Assembly: GCA_016200485.1 (NCBI GenBank)
Contig: JACQEP010000010.1
Coordinates: forward strand, 1 to 64,000
Length of the DNA: 64,000 nt
Reading direction: 5' to 3'
From: Gammaproteobacteria bacterium
GTDB lineage: Bacteria > Pseudomonadota > Gammaproteobacteria > Tenderiales > Tenderiaceae
This document shows positions 1 through 8,452 of the stretch, in pieces (within the stretch, counting starts at the first letter, position 1; every line of letters starts with the position of its first letter). The notes below the pieces were generated by a model, which was not told the DNA's origin, searched no databases, and was given only the letters and a program-made list of their open reading frames with translations. The translations under genes and the position numbers were made by a program.

Positions 1-900
1 GGCGTGTTTCAAGTCCTGGGCGGTGAACGGGGCGGCCAGTAAATGAAAGGGTAAGGCGGCGGGGTGATGGCGGGCTAACCGTTGCTGGAGCTCGGCGACA
101 CGGGGGGCGAAATCTTGCCAGTCGCAGATCGACATTTGGGCATGCAAACGACAGCCATACATGTAAGACTGATTCGGATCTAGCGCGATTGACTGATCGT
201 AACTGGCCAACGCCTCATCGTAGCGATGTAGATCTCTTAGCGCGTTACCCCGATTACCATGCGCTTCGGCGTATTCGAATTTATACGCGATTGCCCTGTC
301 GAAATCACTCAACGCCTCATCAAGCCGCCAAAGCACTTTTAAGACCACCCCGCGATTGTTATATGCCTCTGCAAACTGGTTATTGAGCGCAATCGCCTTG
401 CCAAAACTCACTAACGCCTCCTCGTAGCGCTGCATATCCTTCAACACGTTACCCCGATTATTGTGAACCTCCGCCAGATTAGGATTCAGCCGCAAAGCCT
501 TATCGAAATTGATCAGCGCCTCGTCATGCCGCCGCAGCTCATCCAGCACGATTCCCTTGTTGTTGTACGCATCCGTGTAATCAGGATTTAACGAAATCGA
601 CTGATCGTAACTAACCAACGCTTCCGCATAACGGTTAAGCTCATGCAGCGCCTTACCGCGGTTAAAGTGCACCTCAAAATCATCCGGCTGTACCCTGCAC
701 GCTTGCGTCAAGGCAACCAGCGCATCGTCAAAACGCCCCATCTGCCCATACAAAATCCCCATGTAGTGCAACGCAGTGAAGTTTCGAGGATCAGCCACCA
801 GCACCTGCTGATACATGCGCAAGGCGTTATTATTACTTCCCTGCTGATGCCAGAAAATGGCTTGATTGAGTTGCTCTGCAACGCGATTTTTTGAACTCAT
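1..900 (-). CDS. TPR protein, N-terminal part of a SPINDLY/OGT-like glycosyltransferase (runs off left edge)
   Basis: The frame is open for 300 codons from an ATG at 898-900 to the left edge, so the C-terminus is missing. It begins MSSKNRVAEQLNQAI and carries about six 34-residue TPR units with recurring NNRG and YxEAL signatures. After the last unit comes a stretch reading SICDWQDFAPRV and LPFHLLAAPF, which resembles the linker before the catalytic part of bacterial O-GlcNAc-transferase-like (GT41, SPINDLY) proteins. I infer that a GT41-type domain follows outside the window; a plain TPR scaffold is the alternative. Probably cytoplasmic, no signal peptide seen. It lies upstream of srmB in the opposite genomic sense of reading order, 125 bp away, with no clear operon link. 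Confidence 0.8.
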   Translation of the reverse strand, partial: MSSKNRVAEQLNQAIFWHQQGSNNNALRMYQQVLVADPRNFTALHYMGILYGQMGRFDDALVALTQACRVQPDDFEVHFNRGKALHELNRYAEALVSYDQSISLNPDYTDAYNNKGIVLDELRRHDEALINFDKALRLNPNLAEVHNNRGNVLKDMQRYEEALVSFGKAIALNNQFAEAYNNRGVVLKVLWRLDEALSDFDRAIAYKFEYAEAHGNRGNALRDLHRYDEALASYDQSIALDPNQSYMYGCRLHAQMSICDWQDFAPRVAELQQRLARHHPAALPFHLLAAPFTAQDLKHA

Positions 901-1025
901 GGTCTTCTACTTTTTTCAGGAGATCAGCGTTAAGTCAGCAGCGCCCTTTTATAGAATGGCGCCCTCGCCCCATGCCTGTTTTGCATTTGTGTCGCCACCC
1001 AGAGGTCACCACTAGCGCCTAAATA

Positions 1026-2312
1026 TCAGGCGTCAGATGATTTATCTTTCTGTGCCACTGGCACACGGCGCTTACCTACATTCTCAGTATCACGCCGACG
1101 TTTCTTGACCTTAACTTTTTCGGATTTTTTCTCGGTCTTTTTCTTTTTAGCCCCCGACTTTGACTTTTTGGGCCCAGCGAAACGAGCCTCAAGACCAGGC
1201 AACACGCGGCGCTCAAATTTACGTTTAAGATAACGTTGAATACCTTCGGCAGTATTCCATTCGTGGGTATTCACCAGGCTGACCGCCAGCCCCTCTTCAC
1301 CCGCACGACCGGTACGACCGATGCGGTGAATGTATTGATCGCCACGACGCGCCATATCAAAGTTGATCACCAGATCAATCCCATCAATATCCAAGCCTCG
1401 TGCGGCCAACTCAGTAGCAATCAAGATGCTAATCTTGCCTTCGCGTACCAGCTCCATCACCCGCCTACGCCGCGACGGTTCCATTTCGCCGTGTAAAACG
1501 CCCACGCGCTGACGATGCTGGGTCAACACACTGCAGAGTTTATCCGCCTGATCACGGCTATTGGTGAACACTAGAGCTATGTCGTAACGCTCATTTTGCA
1601 ACAGCCACAACACCTGTTGCTGTTTGTGCTCCTTCTCATCAGAAAGCACAATCTGCTCGCGAATCGAAGGCGTCTGTGCCGCCAGAGTGGTGGCATCAAT
1701 GTACTCCGGTTCACGCAGCACCTTGGCCGCAACTGTTGGCAACGATTTGTTATTCATCGTGGCCGAGAACAACAGCGTTTGACGTTGAGGATTCGAGGCT
1801 GCGGCAATGGTCAACACATCACTGCTAAAACCCATATCTAACATACGGTCAGCTTCATCCAGTACCAGAACCTCCAACCCGGCCAAGTCAATGTTGTGCG
1901 TTTCCAGGTGTTCCAACAGACGACCCGTGGTGGCCACGATAATATCTACGCCATCCTGCAATATTTCACCCTGAGCCTTGATCGGCTCGCCACCGGAGAC
2001 CATCACCACACGCAACCGGGTGAACTGCGTGAGGGCCTTGGCCACCTCCGCCACTTGCTGGGCGAGTTCACGGGTAGGCACCAGAATCAAGGCCCGCGTG
2101 CCCTCCTCTGGGTTGGCGTGACTCAACAGATGCTGAACCGTAGGCACCAGATAGGCGAGGGTTTTACCCGTGCCCGTCTCTGCGCTGACCTGTAAATCCA
2201 CAGAATCCAGGGCCAGAGGGATCGCCGCCTGCTGTACGGGTGTGGGCCGTTGCAGACCTTGCTCATTGAGGGCTTTGAGGAGAAGAGGATGTAACGAAAA
2301 GTGAGCAAACAA
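1026..2312 (-). CDS. srmB: DEAD-box ATP-dependent RNA helicase, SrmB type
   Basis: ATP-dependent RNA helicase; E. coli SrmB acts early in 50S ribosomal subunit assembly. All core motifs are readable in order: Q-motif region (RPTPVQQAAIP), Walker A AETGTGKT, PTRELAQQ, VLDEADRMLDMGF, SAT, then TELAARGLDIDG and HRIGRTGRAG in the second RecA domain. The lysine/arginine-rich tail ends with KKRRRDTENVGKRR, very close to the SrmB C-terminus, which separates it from RhlE, DeaD and RhlB. The length of 428 residues fits. It appears to be a single-gene unit, with 125 bp and 575 bp of non-coding DNA on its two sides. Confidence 0.93.
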   Translation of the reverse strand: MFAHFSLHPLLLKALNEQGLQRPTPVQQAAIPLALDSVDLQVSAETGTGKTLAYLVPTVQHLLSHANPEEGTRALILVPTRELAQQVAEVAKALTQFTRLRVVMVSGGEPIKAQGEILQDGVDIIVATTGRLLEHLETHNIDLAGLEVLVLDEADRMLDMGFSSDVLTIAAASNPQRQTLLFSATMNNKSLPTVAAKVLREPEYIDATTLAAQTPSIREQIVLSDEKEHKQQQVLWLLQNERYDIALVFTNSRDQADKLCSVLTQHRQRVGVLHGEMEPSRRRRVMELVREGKISILIATELAARGLDIDGIDLVINFDMARRGDQYIHRIGRTGRAGEEGLAVSLVNTHEWNTAEGIQRYLKRKFERRVLPGLEARFAGPKKSKSGAKKKKTEKKSEKVKVKKRRRDTENVGKRRVPVAQKDKSSDA

Positions 2313-2887
2313 AGAGCTATCCTCTGAATAGACCGAAATTGTGCCTTATTTTAACAGGTTTGCGACCTATTCCACCGGATCAAATACCTGGACATGCACG
2401 GGACCAGAACCCTTAAATAATGGGATGCTGGCGCGAAAAGAGTTGTTATAAAGATTCGATGGTGTTGCCGGTGTAGATCACTCTGCGAATCTAGCGGATA
2501 GGAAAACAGCGTGGCAAGTGTATCCCAGTGATTACGCCACACCGGCTGCTCAACGGGCGCACTGGTGAACACTCGTTCAAAACGTACAAACAACGCTCGC
2601 TACTACCCTCTTCACCCTGCTCCCTCAGGGTGAGGGTGAATAGTTAAAGGGCTGCCCTCTTTAACTATCGCTACAATCTGGTTCTCAGCACGCTGCGGGG
2701 AATTATACCCGCAGAGATTAATAAACCAGCATCGCGCCATACGTTGTTTCATGGCTTTGCCACACATCTATCGGAAAATGATTACGATATCAGTGAAGGG
2801 GCTGTTGTGGCACAAGGGCGTGTTCAGCCCGCTGTTTCAGCGAATTAATCAGAGGTTCCTTTATATTGTTTGTTACATGAAACTCAC
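2313..2887. other. gene-poor interval with two consecutive hairpins
   Basis: This 575-bp gap holds no convincing gene. An 80-codon minus-strand frame at 2351-2593 has no recognisable domain and no good ribosome binding site. The only structure I see is a pair of adjacent inverted repeats at 2611-2668, listed separately. The srmB promoter must lie in the left part. Confidence 0.6.
2611..2668. repeat. two back-to-back inverted repeats
   Basis: Arms TTCACCCT (2611-2618) and AGGGTGAA (2633-2640) form one hairpin; arms ATAGTTAAAG (2640-2649) and CTTTAACTAT (2659-2668) form the next. The first resembles the CTC-rich palindromic elements seen elsewhere in this window (13.85, 15.95 and 23.6 kb). They could also work as a bidirectional transcription stop. 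Confidence 0.6.
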
Positions 2888-3850
2888 TTAGTGACTGGCC
2901 CGCCAACCGATCTCAATCGCCGTCGTCTCCCCAACCAAAGTCTCCGCCAAACTGCGAGGCTGTTCGGCCTTGGTTTCTGATACAGGGATATAGCCGCCCA
3001 TGATCTCGGCCCATCTTTGCGGATAACGCGGTGATTTATCCGGCTCGGCAAATCCAAGCGGATAGATCGGCATGCCGGTTGCCAGGTCATATTTATCGGT
3101 CGCACCCAAGGTGTGCAGCAACTCATGGGTGATGACTACATTGTTGCTCTCCGCCAAACGTCTATCGGCAAAGGCGTGCACCACGCTCAGCATTCCCTTT
3201 TGCAATCCAGTCGAATGTGGCAATCGTTTGTTGTCTGCCAATATGTGATACAACACAAACACGCGAATATCCGGCCTGGGGCCGTCATATTCATCCATCA
3301 CCATTGCCCAGTAACGCAATTTCAGGCTCCACCACATGATTTCCAAAATGTTGCCCTTCACCGGCGGCAACGGCGGCAGTTCCTTCATCATGGGGCCGAG
3401 ATGCACATCCATCGGATTTTTCAGCGCTATTTTGTAGCGTTGCGCCTCGTTGTGAAAATACTCATCAATGGCCTTGAAATTCTCGTTAGACAAGGTTGGC
3501 AGGTAACCCGCCACCTCCTCGCCTGCGTCCGCAGCAATGGGATACACCACCACGCGCAACGGCCGATCCCAGCCGGTCGACCTCACCTTCGTCAGCCAGG
3601 CGTCCAACGCCACTCCTAGCAACACCAGCAATAAAATCAATATGCGGAATTTCTTAAAACCATCGCCTGTCTTAATTTTCACTGGTTGCGCACCACGAGG
3701 CTGAATCGCACCTTTCATCTTTGTGGGAATTTTCTCAGGCGAACCACCATGGCCCATTACCTTGCCATAGGCGACACCGCACTGCGGACACTGCCAGGGC
3801 GGAGCCTGGTCTTCAGACTTGCGAACGTACCTGCATTTTGGGCAATCCAT
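2888..3850 (-). CDS. zinc-ribbon membrane protein with predicted HExxH metalloprotease domain
   Basis: 320 residues. Residues 3-24 hold two CxxC knuckles (CPKC and CPQC), a zinc ribbon. A hydrophobic segment near residues 69-87 (ILILLLVLLGVALDAWL) is one transmembrane helix, so the rest probably faces the periplasm. Near residues 243-247 is HELLH followed by TLGATDKYD, an HExxH zinc-protease signature in which the downstream D or further residues could supply the third ligand. No family name is certain; I describe it as a predicted membrane-anchored zinc metallopeptidase. The start is the ATG before the first CxxC. It is 130 bp upstream of the DUF3175 gene in genome order and reads the same way, so the two may be cotranscribed. 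Confidence 0.72.
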   Translation of the reverse strand: MDCPKCRYVRKSEDQAPPWQCPQCGVAYGKVMGHGGSPEKIPTKMKGAIQPRGAQPVKIKTGDGFKKFRILILLLVLLGVALDAWLTKVRSTGWDRPLRVVVYPIAADAGEEVAGYLPTLSNENFKAIDEYFHNEAQRYKIALKNPMDVHLGPMMKELPPLPPVKGNILEIMWWSLKLRYWAMVMDEYDGPRPDIRVFVLYHILADNKRLPHSTGLQKGMLSVVHAFADRRLAESNNVVITHELLHTLGATDKYDLATGMPIYPLGFAEPDKSPRYPQRWAEIMGGYIPVSETKAEQPRSLAETLVGETTAIEIGWRASH

Positions 3851-3980
3851 TCAAGGAAACCTATCATCATCCAGTCATTTTTGATATCTCATCAGGGCCA
3901 CACACTTCCCCGATTGTGGTCCCAACTCATGGCCCAGCCATATATTGAAATAACCGATGCGCGTCGTTTATCACGGCATC

Positions 3981-4286
3981 TTACTTTTTCTTATTCAGGT
4001 GGCGCGGCCGTCCATAAAGTACACGCAGTTCATCCTTCGCGGCTTCGAGGCGAGCTCTTTGCTCGGGCGGAAGCTTGCGTCCGGCGCGATTAATGTAGAA
4101 ATTCAACATCGACATCGCCGATTGAAAGGGGCTGACCTTGCGGCGTCGGCTGTGGTCGGCTGAACGTTTGAGTGACAGTGCGATTTCGTGCGGATCGGCG
4201 AGAGTAAATACACCCTCCTCCAGATCAAGCGCATTGCTGGTGTTGGTGACATGTTGTGACCAGCGTTTTGATGGACTTGCCAGCAT
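3981..4286 (-). CDS. DUF3175 family protein
   Basis: A small basic protein of 101 residues with the order WSQHVTNTSNALDLEEGVF, then SLKRSADHSRRRK and MSMLNFYINRAGRKLP, which matches the conserved pattern of DUF3175 proteins. Function is unknown. No signal peptide or membrane helix; predicted helical and cytoplasmic. The family is small and usually single-copy. The region between it and the divergent kinase/phosphatase gene (4287-4532) is AT-richer and probably contains both promoters. Confidence 0.8.
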   Translation of the reverse strand: MLASPSKRWSQHVTNTSNALDLEEGVFTLADPHEIALSLKRSADHSRRRKVSPFQSAMSMLNFYINRAGRKLPPEQRARLEAAKDELRVLYGRPRHLNKKK

Positions 4287-4532
4287 TTCCTTGCCTCTGC
4301 GTCTCCATTCGTTCTGTAGACGGTGTTGCTACGCAACGCTTGGTAGATTACGACAAAAAGCGCCTAAACCACCCTTGTATATTAAATCTCGTAGTGGTTA
4401 GCTACCATTACCCGAGACGGAAAAAACCTGAACCCGCCATCGATAAAGATGGTATCTACATTTATAGATGGTAGTTTACAATCAAATGCGTTTCACCACA
4501 CACATTAATAGGCAGTTGGATGCGATAAGCAG

Positions 4533-6242
4533 ATGAGTTCAGCCCTTACGATCAGTGCCGCTCAATACAGCGAAAAAGGCATCAAGAAGTATAACGAAGA
4601 TGCCTGCGGTATTCGTGTGCCAGAAGGTTCGTTGCTGACCACTAAGGGCATTGCGGTGGCGATTGCCGATGGCGTGAGCAGTGCCGAGGCAGGACGTGAG
4701 GCGGCAGAGGCATGCATCAAGGGGTTTTTCAGCGACTACTACAGCACACCGGAGTCGTGGACGGTAAAAAATTCAGGCCAGAAGGTGCTGGGGGCTCTCA
4801 ATCGCTGGCTCTATGGTCAGGGGCAGAGTAGTTTTAGTTCAGGACAGGGGATGCTCACCACCTTCAGCGCCATTATCTTCAAGTCCACTACCGCCCATTT
4901 GTTTCATGTGGGTGATAGCCGCATCTGGCGGCTACGCGGTGGTGAGTTGCAATGTCTCACCCGTGACCATCAGACCTGGGCCAGCAGTGAAAAAGCATTT
5001 CTCTGCCGCGCCATGGGGGCCGACATCTCGATTGAGATCGACTATCGCAGTCTGCCAGTGGAAAACGACGATCTCTATCTGCTCACCACTGATGGCGTGC
5101 ATGATTACGTTAATGATAAGACATTGCTGGAACTCTGTCAGTTGCACGCCACACAACCGGAACGCGCCGCGCGAGCTATTGCCACTCGGGCACTGGAAAA
5201 CGGCAGCCATGACAACGTTACCTGCCAGTTGCTTGCAGTGACCTCATTGCCTGATCAGAACGAAGAAGAGTTTTATCGGCATCTCACCGAACTCCCCTTC
5301 CCGCCACCGCTGGAGAGTGGCCAGATCATCGACGGTTACAAGATCCTGCGCGAACTGCACGCCAGCAAACGCACGCAGGTCTATCTGGCACTGGATACAG
5401 AAAGTAACGAAAAAGTGATTATGAAAACACCCTCGGTAAATTTTGAGGATGACGCGCACTATATCGATGGTTTTTTGCATGAAGAGTGGGTTGGAAAACG
5501 CATCCACAGTCCCCACGTACTCAAGGTGCTCGAGCCACGACGACGACGCCGTTTTCTCTACTACATTACTGAGTACATCGAAGGACAGACGCTGGAGCAG
5601 TGGATCAATGACCATCCGCAGGCTGATATTAGCAACGTGCGGCCACTCATCGAGCAAATCATTGCCGGTGTGCGCGCCTTTCACCGTCAAGAAATGATCC
5701 ACCAGGACCTCAAGCCCGGTAACATCATGATCGATATGCATGGCATCGTGAAGATCGTTGATTTTGGTTCAACCAAAATTGCCGGCATTCAGGAGATCAA
5801 CACGCCCATCGAACACGGCGAACTGCTCGGCACCTACGACTACGCCGCGCCCGAATATTTTCAAGGCTACCCCGGCACCGTGCACAGCGACCTCTACTCC
5901 ATCGGAGTCATCGCCTACGAGATGCTCACCGGCAAACTCCCCTACGGCGGCCCGCTCAGCGCCCGCTCACTGCGCCGCGTCAGTTACATCCCCGCACGTC
6001 ATATCAACTCCGAAATCCCCGCCTGGATCGACGGCGCACTGGAAAAGGCGCTGCACCTCAACCCCTCGCAGCGTTACGCAGTGATGTCTGAATTCATCAC
6101 CGACCTCGCCACGCCCAACCCCACCCTCATCAAAGAGGGGCAGCCATTGCTGCACCGTAATCCGATCGCCTTCTGGCGCGGCCTGAGCATCATGCTGCTG
6201 CTCATCAATCTGGTGCTATTGTATCTCATCACCCGCAAGTAA
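4533..6242 (+). CDS. bifunctional PP2C phosphatase / serine-threonine protein kinase, membrane-anchored
   Basis: 569 residues. Residues 1-240 are a PP2C phosphatase with its metal-binding aspartates: YNEDACG, IADGVSSAEAG, HVGDSRIWR, LTTDGVHDYV and SHDNVTCQ. Residues 265-530 are a Hanks-type kinase: catalytic lysine in VIMKTP, HQDLKPGNIM catalytic loop, DFGSTK and APEYF. The glycine-rich loop is degenerate (LHASKRTQVYLA). A C-terminal helix (LSIMLLLINLVLLYLI) tail-anchors it with both enzymes in the cytoplasm. Fusions of this architecture are known beside nitrate/nitrite assimilation genes in pseudomonads, and here it converges on the nrt operon. I infer a role in reversible Ser/Thr phosphorylation linked to nitrate uptake; the substrate is unknown. 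Confidence 0.9.
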   Translation: MSSALTISAAQYSEKGIKKYNEDACGIRVPEGSLLTTKGIAVAIADGVSSAEAGREAAEACIKGFFSDYYSTPESWTVKNSGQKVLGALNRWLYGQGQSSFSSGQGMLTTFSAIIFKSTTAHLFHVGDSRIWRLRGGELQCLTRDHQTWASSEKAFLCRAMGADISIEIDYRSLPVENDDLYLLTTDGVHDYVNDKTLLELCQLHATQPERAARAIATRALENGSHDNVTCQLLAVTSLPDQNEEEFYRHLTELPFPPPLESGQIIDGYKILRELHASKRTQVYLALDTESNEKVIMKTPSVNFEDDAHYIDGFLHEEWVGKRIHSPHVLKVLEPRRRRRFLYYITEYIEGQTLEQWINDHPQADISNVRPLIEQIIAGVRAFHRQEMIHQDLKPGNIMIDMHGIVKIVDFGSTKIAGIQEINTPIEHGELLGTYDYAAPEYFQGYPGTVHSDLYSIGVIAYEMLTGKLPYGGPLSARSLRRVSYIPARHINSEIPAWIDGALEKALHLNPSQRYAVMSEFITDLATPNPTLIKEGQPLLHRNPIAFWRGLSIMLLLINLVLLYLITRK

Positions 6243-6296
6243 TCGCGATTTTGGGTATGACCCGAACCCTGACATTACTGTAATGGAGATAAACCC

Positions 6297-6618
6297 ATGA
6301 ACAGAACAGGCATCGAAAATCTCACCGACATCCCCAACATCGGCAAGGCCCTCGTCCGCTATCTCGCCATGCCCAAAGCACTTCGTGGGGCAGGCTCTCA
6401 TCGACATCCACCACCCCAACGAGCTGATCGGCAAAGACCCCTATCAGATGTACGATAACCTCTGCCGTATTACCCACAAACGCCACGACCACTGCATGAT
6501 CGACACCTTCATCGCCGCCGTACGTTACATGGAGGGTGAGCCTGCGCAGAAATGGTGGGCCTATACCGCCGAAAGAAAAGAGGCCATGAAAAAGAGGGTG
6601 CTGAAAGAAAAAATATAG
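6297..6618 (+). pseudogene. cdd1-like helix-hairpin-helix protein, frame-disrupted
   Basis: An ATG at 6297 with a nearby GGAG starts MNRTGIENLTDIPNIGKAL, the helix-hairpin-helix start of the Cdd1 / pathogenicity-locus family. That frame then turns to proline/arginine-rich nonsense and stops near 6462. The rest of the family (HHPNELIGKDPYQMYD, RHDHCMIDTFIAAVRYMEG and WWAYTAERK) continues in the +1 frame to the TAG at 6618. The junction also seems about 10 codons too long. Either a frameshifting insertion has broken the gene or there is a sequencing error. It follows the kinase gene by 54 bp. Confidence 0.75.
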
Positions 6619-6732
6619 AGTGAGCTCACCTTTTGTTCACACCCGTCTATGAGGCCTCTCTCCGCCCAATTTATACATTTGGGAAAGGAAGAGGGGATAT
6701 TCGTGACCACGATGTTATTTCAGAATTTCACT

Positions 6733-7533
6733 TCACGCCACCTTCTCGTCCGGCTTACGCTGGCGCTCATAAAGGAACCTAAGCACTTGAGTCCGGCACC
6801 AGGCATAACGCGCATCATCCGCCAGCGCCAATCGGTCACGCGGCCGCGGCAAATTAACATCGAGTATCTCGCCCACGGTCGCCGCCGGGCCATTAGTCAT
6901 CATCACGATCTTGTCCGACAACAACACCGCCTCATCGACATCATGAGTCACCATGATGACAGTACTCTTGGTCTTGGCTTGAATGCACATTAGTTCGTCT
7001 TGAAGATGTGCCCGTGTCAATGCATCGAGTGCGCCAAAGGGCTCATCCATCAGCAGCACTTTAGGCTCAACCGCCAATGCACGGGCGATACCTACACGCT
7101 GCTTCATGCCGCCGGAAATTTCACGTGGATGTTTGTGCTCGGCATGTGACAATCCGACAAGTGCCAACGCATCGTGAGTGCGCTTTTGCATCTGGCTCTT
7201 GTTTTCCTTTCCTGCAAATACCTGCTCGACCGCCAGATAGACATTTTCAAAGCAGGTCAGCCACGGTAACAGCGAATGATTCTGAAACACAACCGCTCGT
7301 TCAGGGCCGGGGCCGGCGATTTCGCGGCCCGCACAGAGCATCGCCCCTGCCGTTGGCTCCAGCAGTCCAGCCACCAAATTTAGCACTGTCGATTTGCCAC
7401 AACCAGAATGCCCGATAATGGAAACAAACTGCCCTTGTTCAATGCCGACATTGACATCGTGTAGCGCGATGAAGTCACCTTTCTTGGTATTGAACACCAT
7501 GTCCACATGGTCAAGTTGTACATATTTGTCCAT
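6733..7533 (-). CDS. nrtD: nitrate ABC transporter, ATP-binding protein
   Basis: ATPase of the nitrate/nitrite importer, 266 residues. Walker A GHSGCGKST, Q-loop VVFQNHSLLPW, signature ISGGMKQR, Walker B VLLMDEPFGALD and the switch histidine in VTHD are all present. It lacks the solute-binding C-terminal domain of cyanobacterial NrtC, so the NrtD form fits; taurine/sulfonate ATPases are the nearest alternative but the neighbours decide. It is the last gene of nrtA-nrtB-nrtD, 3 bp after nrtB, and is transcribed under the control region described at 9810-9938. Confidence 0.9.
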   Translation of the reverse strand: MDKYVQLDHVDMVFNTKKGDFIALHDVNVGIEQGQFVSIIGHSGCGKSTVLNLVAGLLEPTAGAMLCAGREIAGPGPERAVVFQNHSLLPWLTCFENVYLAVEQVFAGKENKSQMQKRTHDALALVGLSHAEHKHPREISGGMKQRVGIARALAVEPKVLLMDEPFGALDALTRAHLQDELMCIQAKTKSTVIMVTHDVDEAVLLSDKIVMMTNGPAATVGEILDVNLPRPRDRLALADDARYAWCRTQVLRFLYERQRKPDEKVA

Positions 7534-7536
7534 GGA

Positions 7537-8427
7537 TCACTCCTCGTAAGTAAAGCGTTTAGCCATCAGCAACAGCATCTGTTCCAGCAGCAAGCCGATG
7601 ATGCCAACAACAAAGATAGCGATGATAATGTGTTCAACATTGAGATTGTTCCACTCATCCCATACCCAGAAACCGATCCCCTTGCCGCCGGTTAACATCT
7701 CGGCCGCCACGATCACCAGCCAGGCCACGCCAATTGAGAGGCGAATACCCGTCATCATGTAGGGCAGCACGGCGGGGAACAGAATACGCGTCATGATCTT
7801 CCACTCGGAGAGATTGAGTACACGCGCCACATTCATGTAATCCTGCGGCACACGCGTCACGCCGACCGCCGTGTTGATGATGATCGGCCAGATACTGGAG
7901 ATGAAGATTACCCAGATCGAGGCCGGATTGGCCGCCTGAAACACCAGCAGTCCGATCGGCAACCACGCAAGCGGCGACACCGGTCGCAGCAAGCTGATGA
8001 TCGGTGACAACATACCGTTGAGAAATTTGAAACGGCCAATCATGAAGCCGAGCGGAATCCCGATCAATGCCGCCAGTCCAAAGCCGATTTCCACCCGTTG
8101 CAGCGAACTCAAAATATTCCAGCCGATACCCTGATCATTGGGCCCTTTGCGATAAAAGGGATCACTGAACAACTCCACCGCCGATACCCAGGTCTTGCCC
8201 GGACTCGGCAGATTGGGCGTACTCTGCGATAGCAATTGCCACACCAACACAAACAGTGTCAGACCAATTACCGGCGGCAATAACCAGTGCAATACCGGCT
8301 TAACCCAGGTCGCTTTCGGCCTTGTTACAGAGACAACTATCGGCGTCGGCGTCTGAGCCTTTGCCGTGATTGATTCAAGGGAGGTAACCGTCGTGTTATC
8401 TACCACTTTCATAGGAATTACACTCAT
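7537..8427 (-). CDS. nrtB: nitrate ABC transporter, permease
   Basis: Inner-membrane channel subunit, 296 residues with about six hydrophobic helices (for example PPVIGLTLFVLVWQLL, and WLPIGLLVFQ near the middle). The cytoplasmic coupling-loop region (MNVARVLNLSEWKIMTRILFP) has the EAA-loop character of BPD_transp_1 permeases. A long, hydrophilic N-terminus of about 45 residues precedes the first helix. It sits 25 bp after nrtA and 3 bp before the ATPase gene, so translation is probably coupled. The signature GWNILSSLQRVEIGFGLAAL also matches nitrate permeases. Confidence 0.91.
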   Translation of the reverse strand: MSVIPMKVVDNTTVTSLESITAKAQTPTPIVVSVTRPKATWVKPVLHWLLPPVIGLTLFVLVWQLLSQSTPNLPSPGKTWVSAVELFSDPFYRKGPNDQGIGWNILSSLQRVEIGFGLAALIGIPLGFMIGRFKFLNGMLSPIISLLRPVSPLAWLPIGLLVFQAANPASIWVIFISSIWPIIINTAVGVTRVPQDYMNVARVLNLSEWKIMTRILFPAVLPYMMTGIRLSIGVAWLVIVAAEMLTGGKGIGFWVWDEWNNLNVEHIIIAIFVVGIIGLLLEQMLLLMAKRFTYEE

Positions 8428-8452
8428 AAGCTATTGTCCAAATTCTCTTTCT

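Noticed and set aside
2351-2593. 80-residue minus-strand ORF in the srmB gap
   Set aside because: No ribosome binding site, family or neighbour link; not enough to call a gene.
3113-3619. 168-residue plus-strand ORF
   Set aside because: Antisense to the metalloprotease gene, with no recognisable motif.
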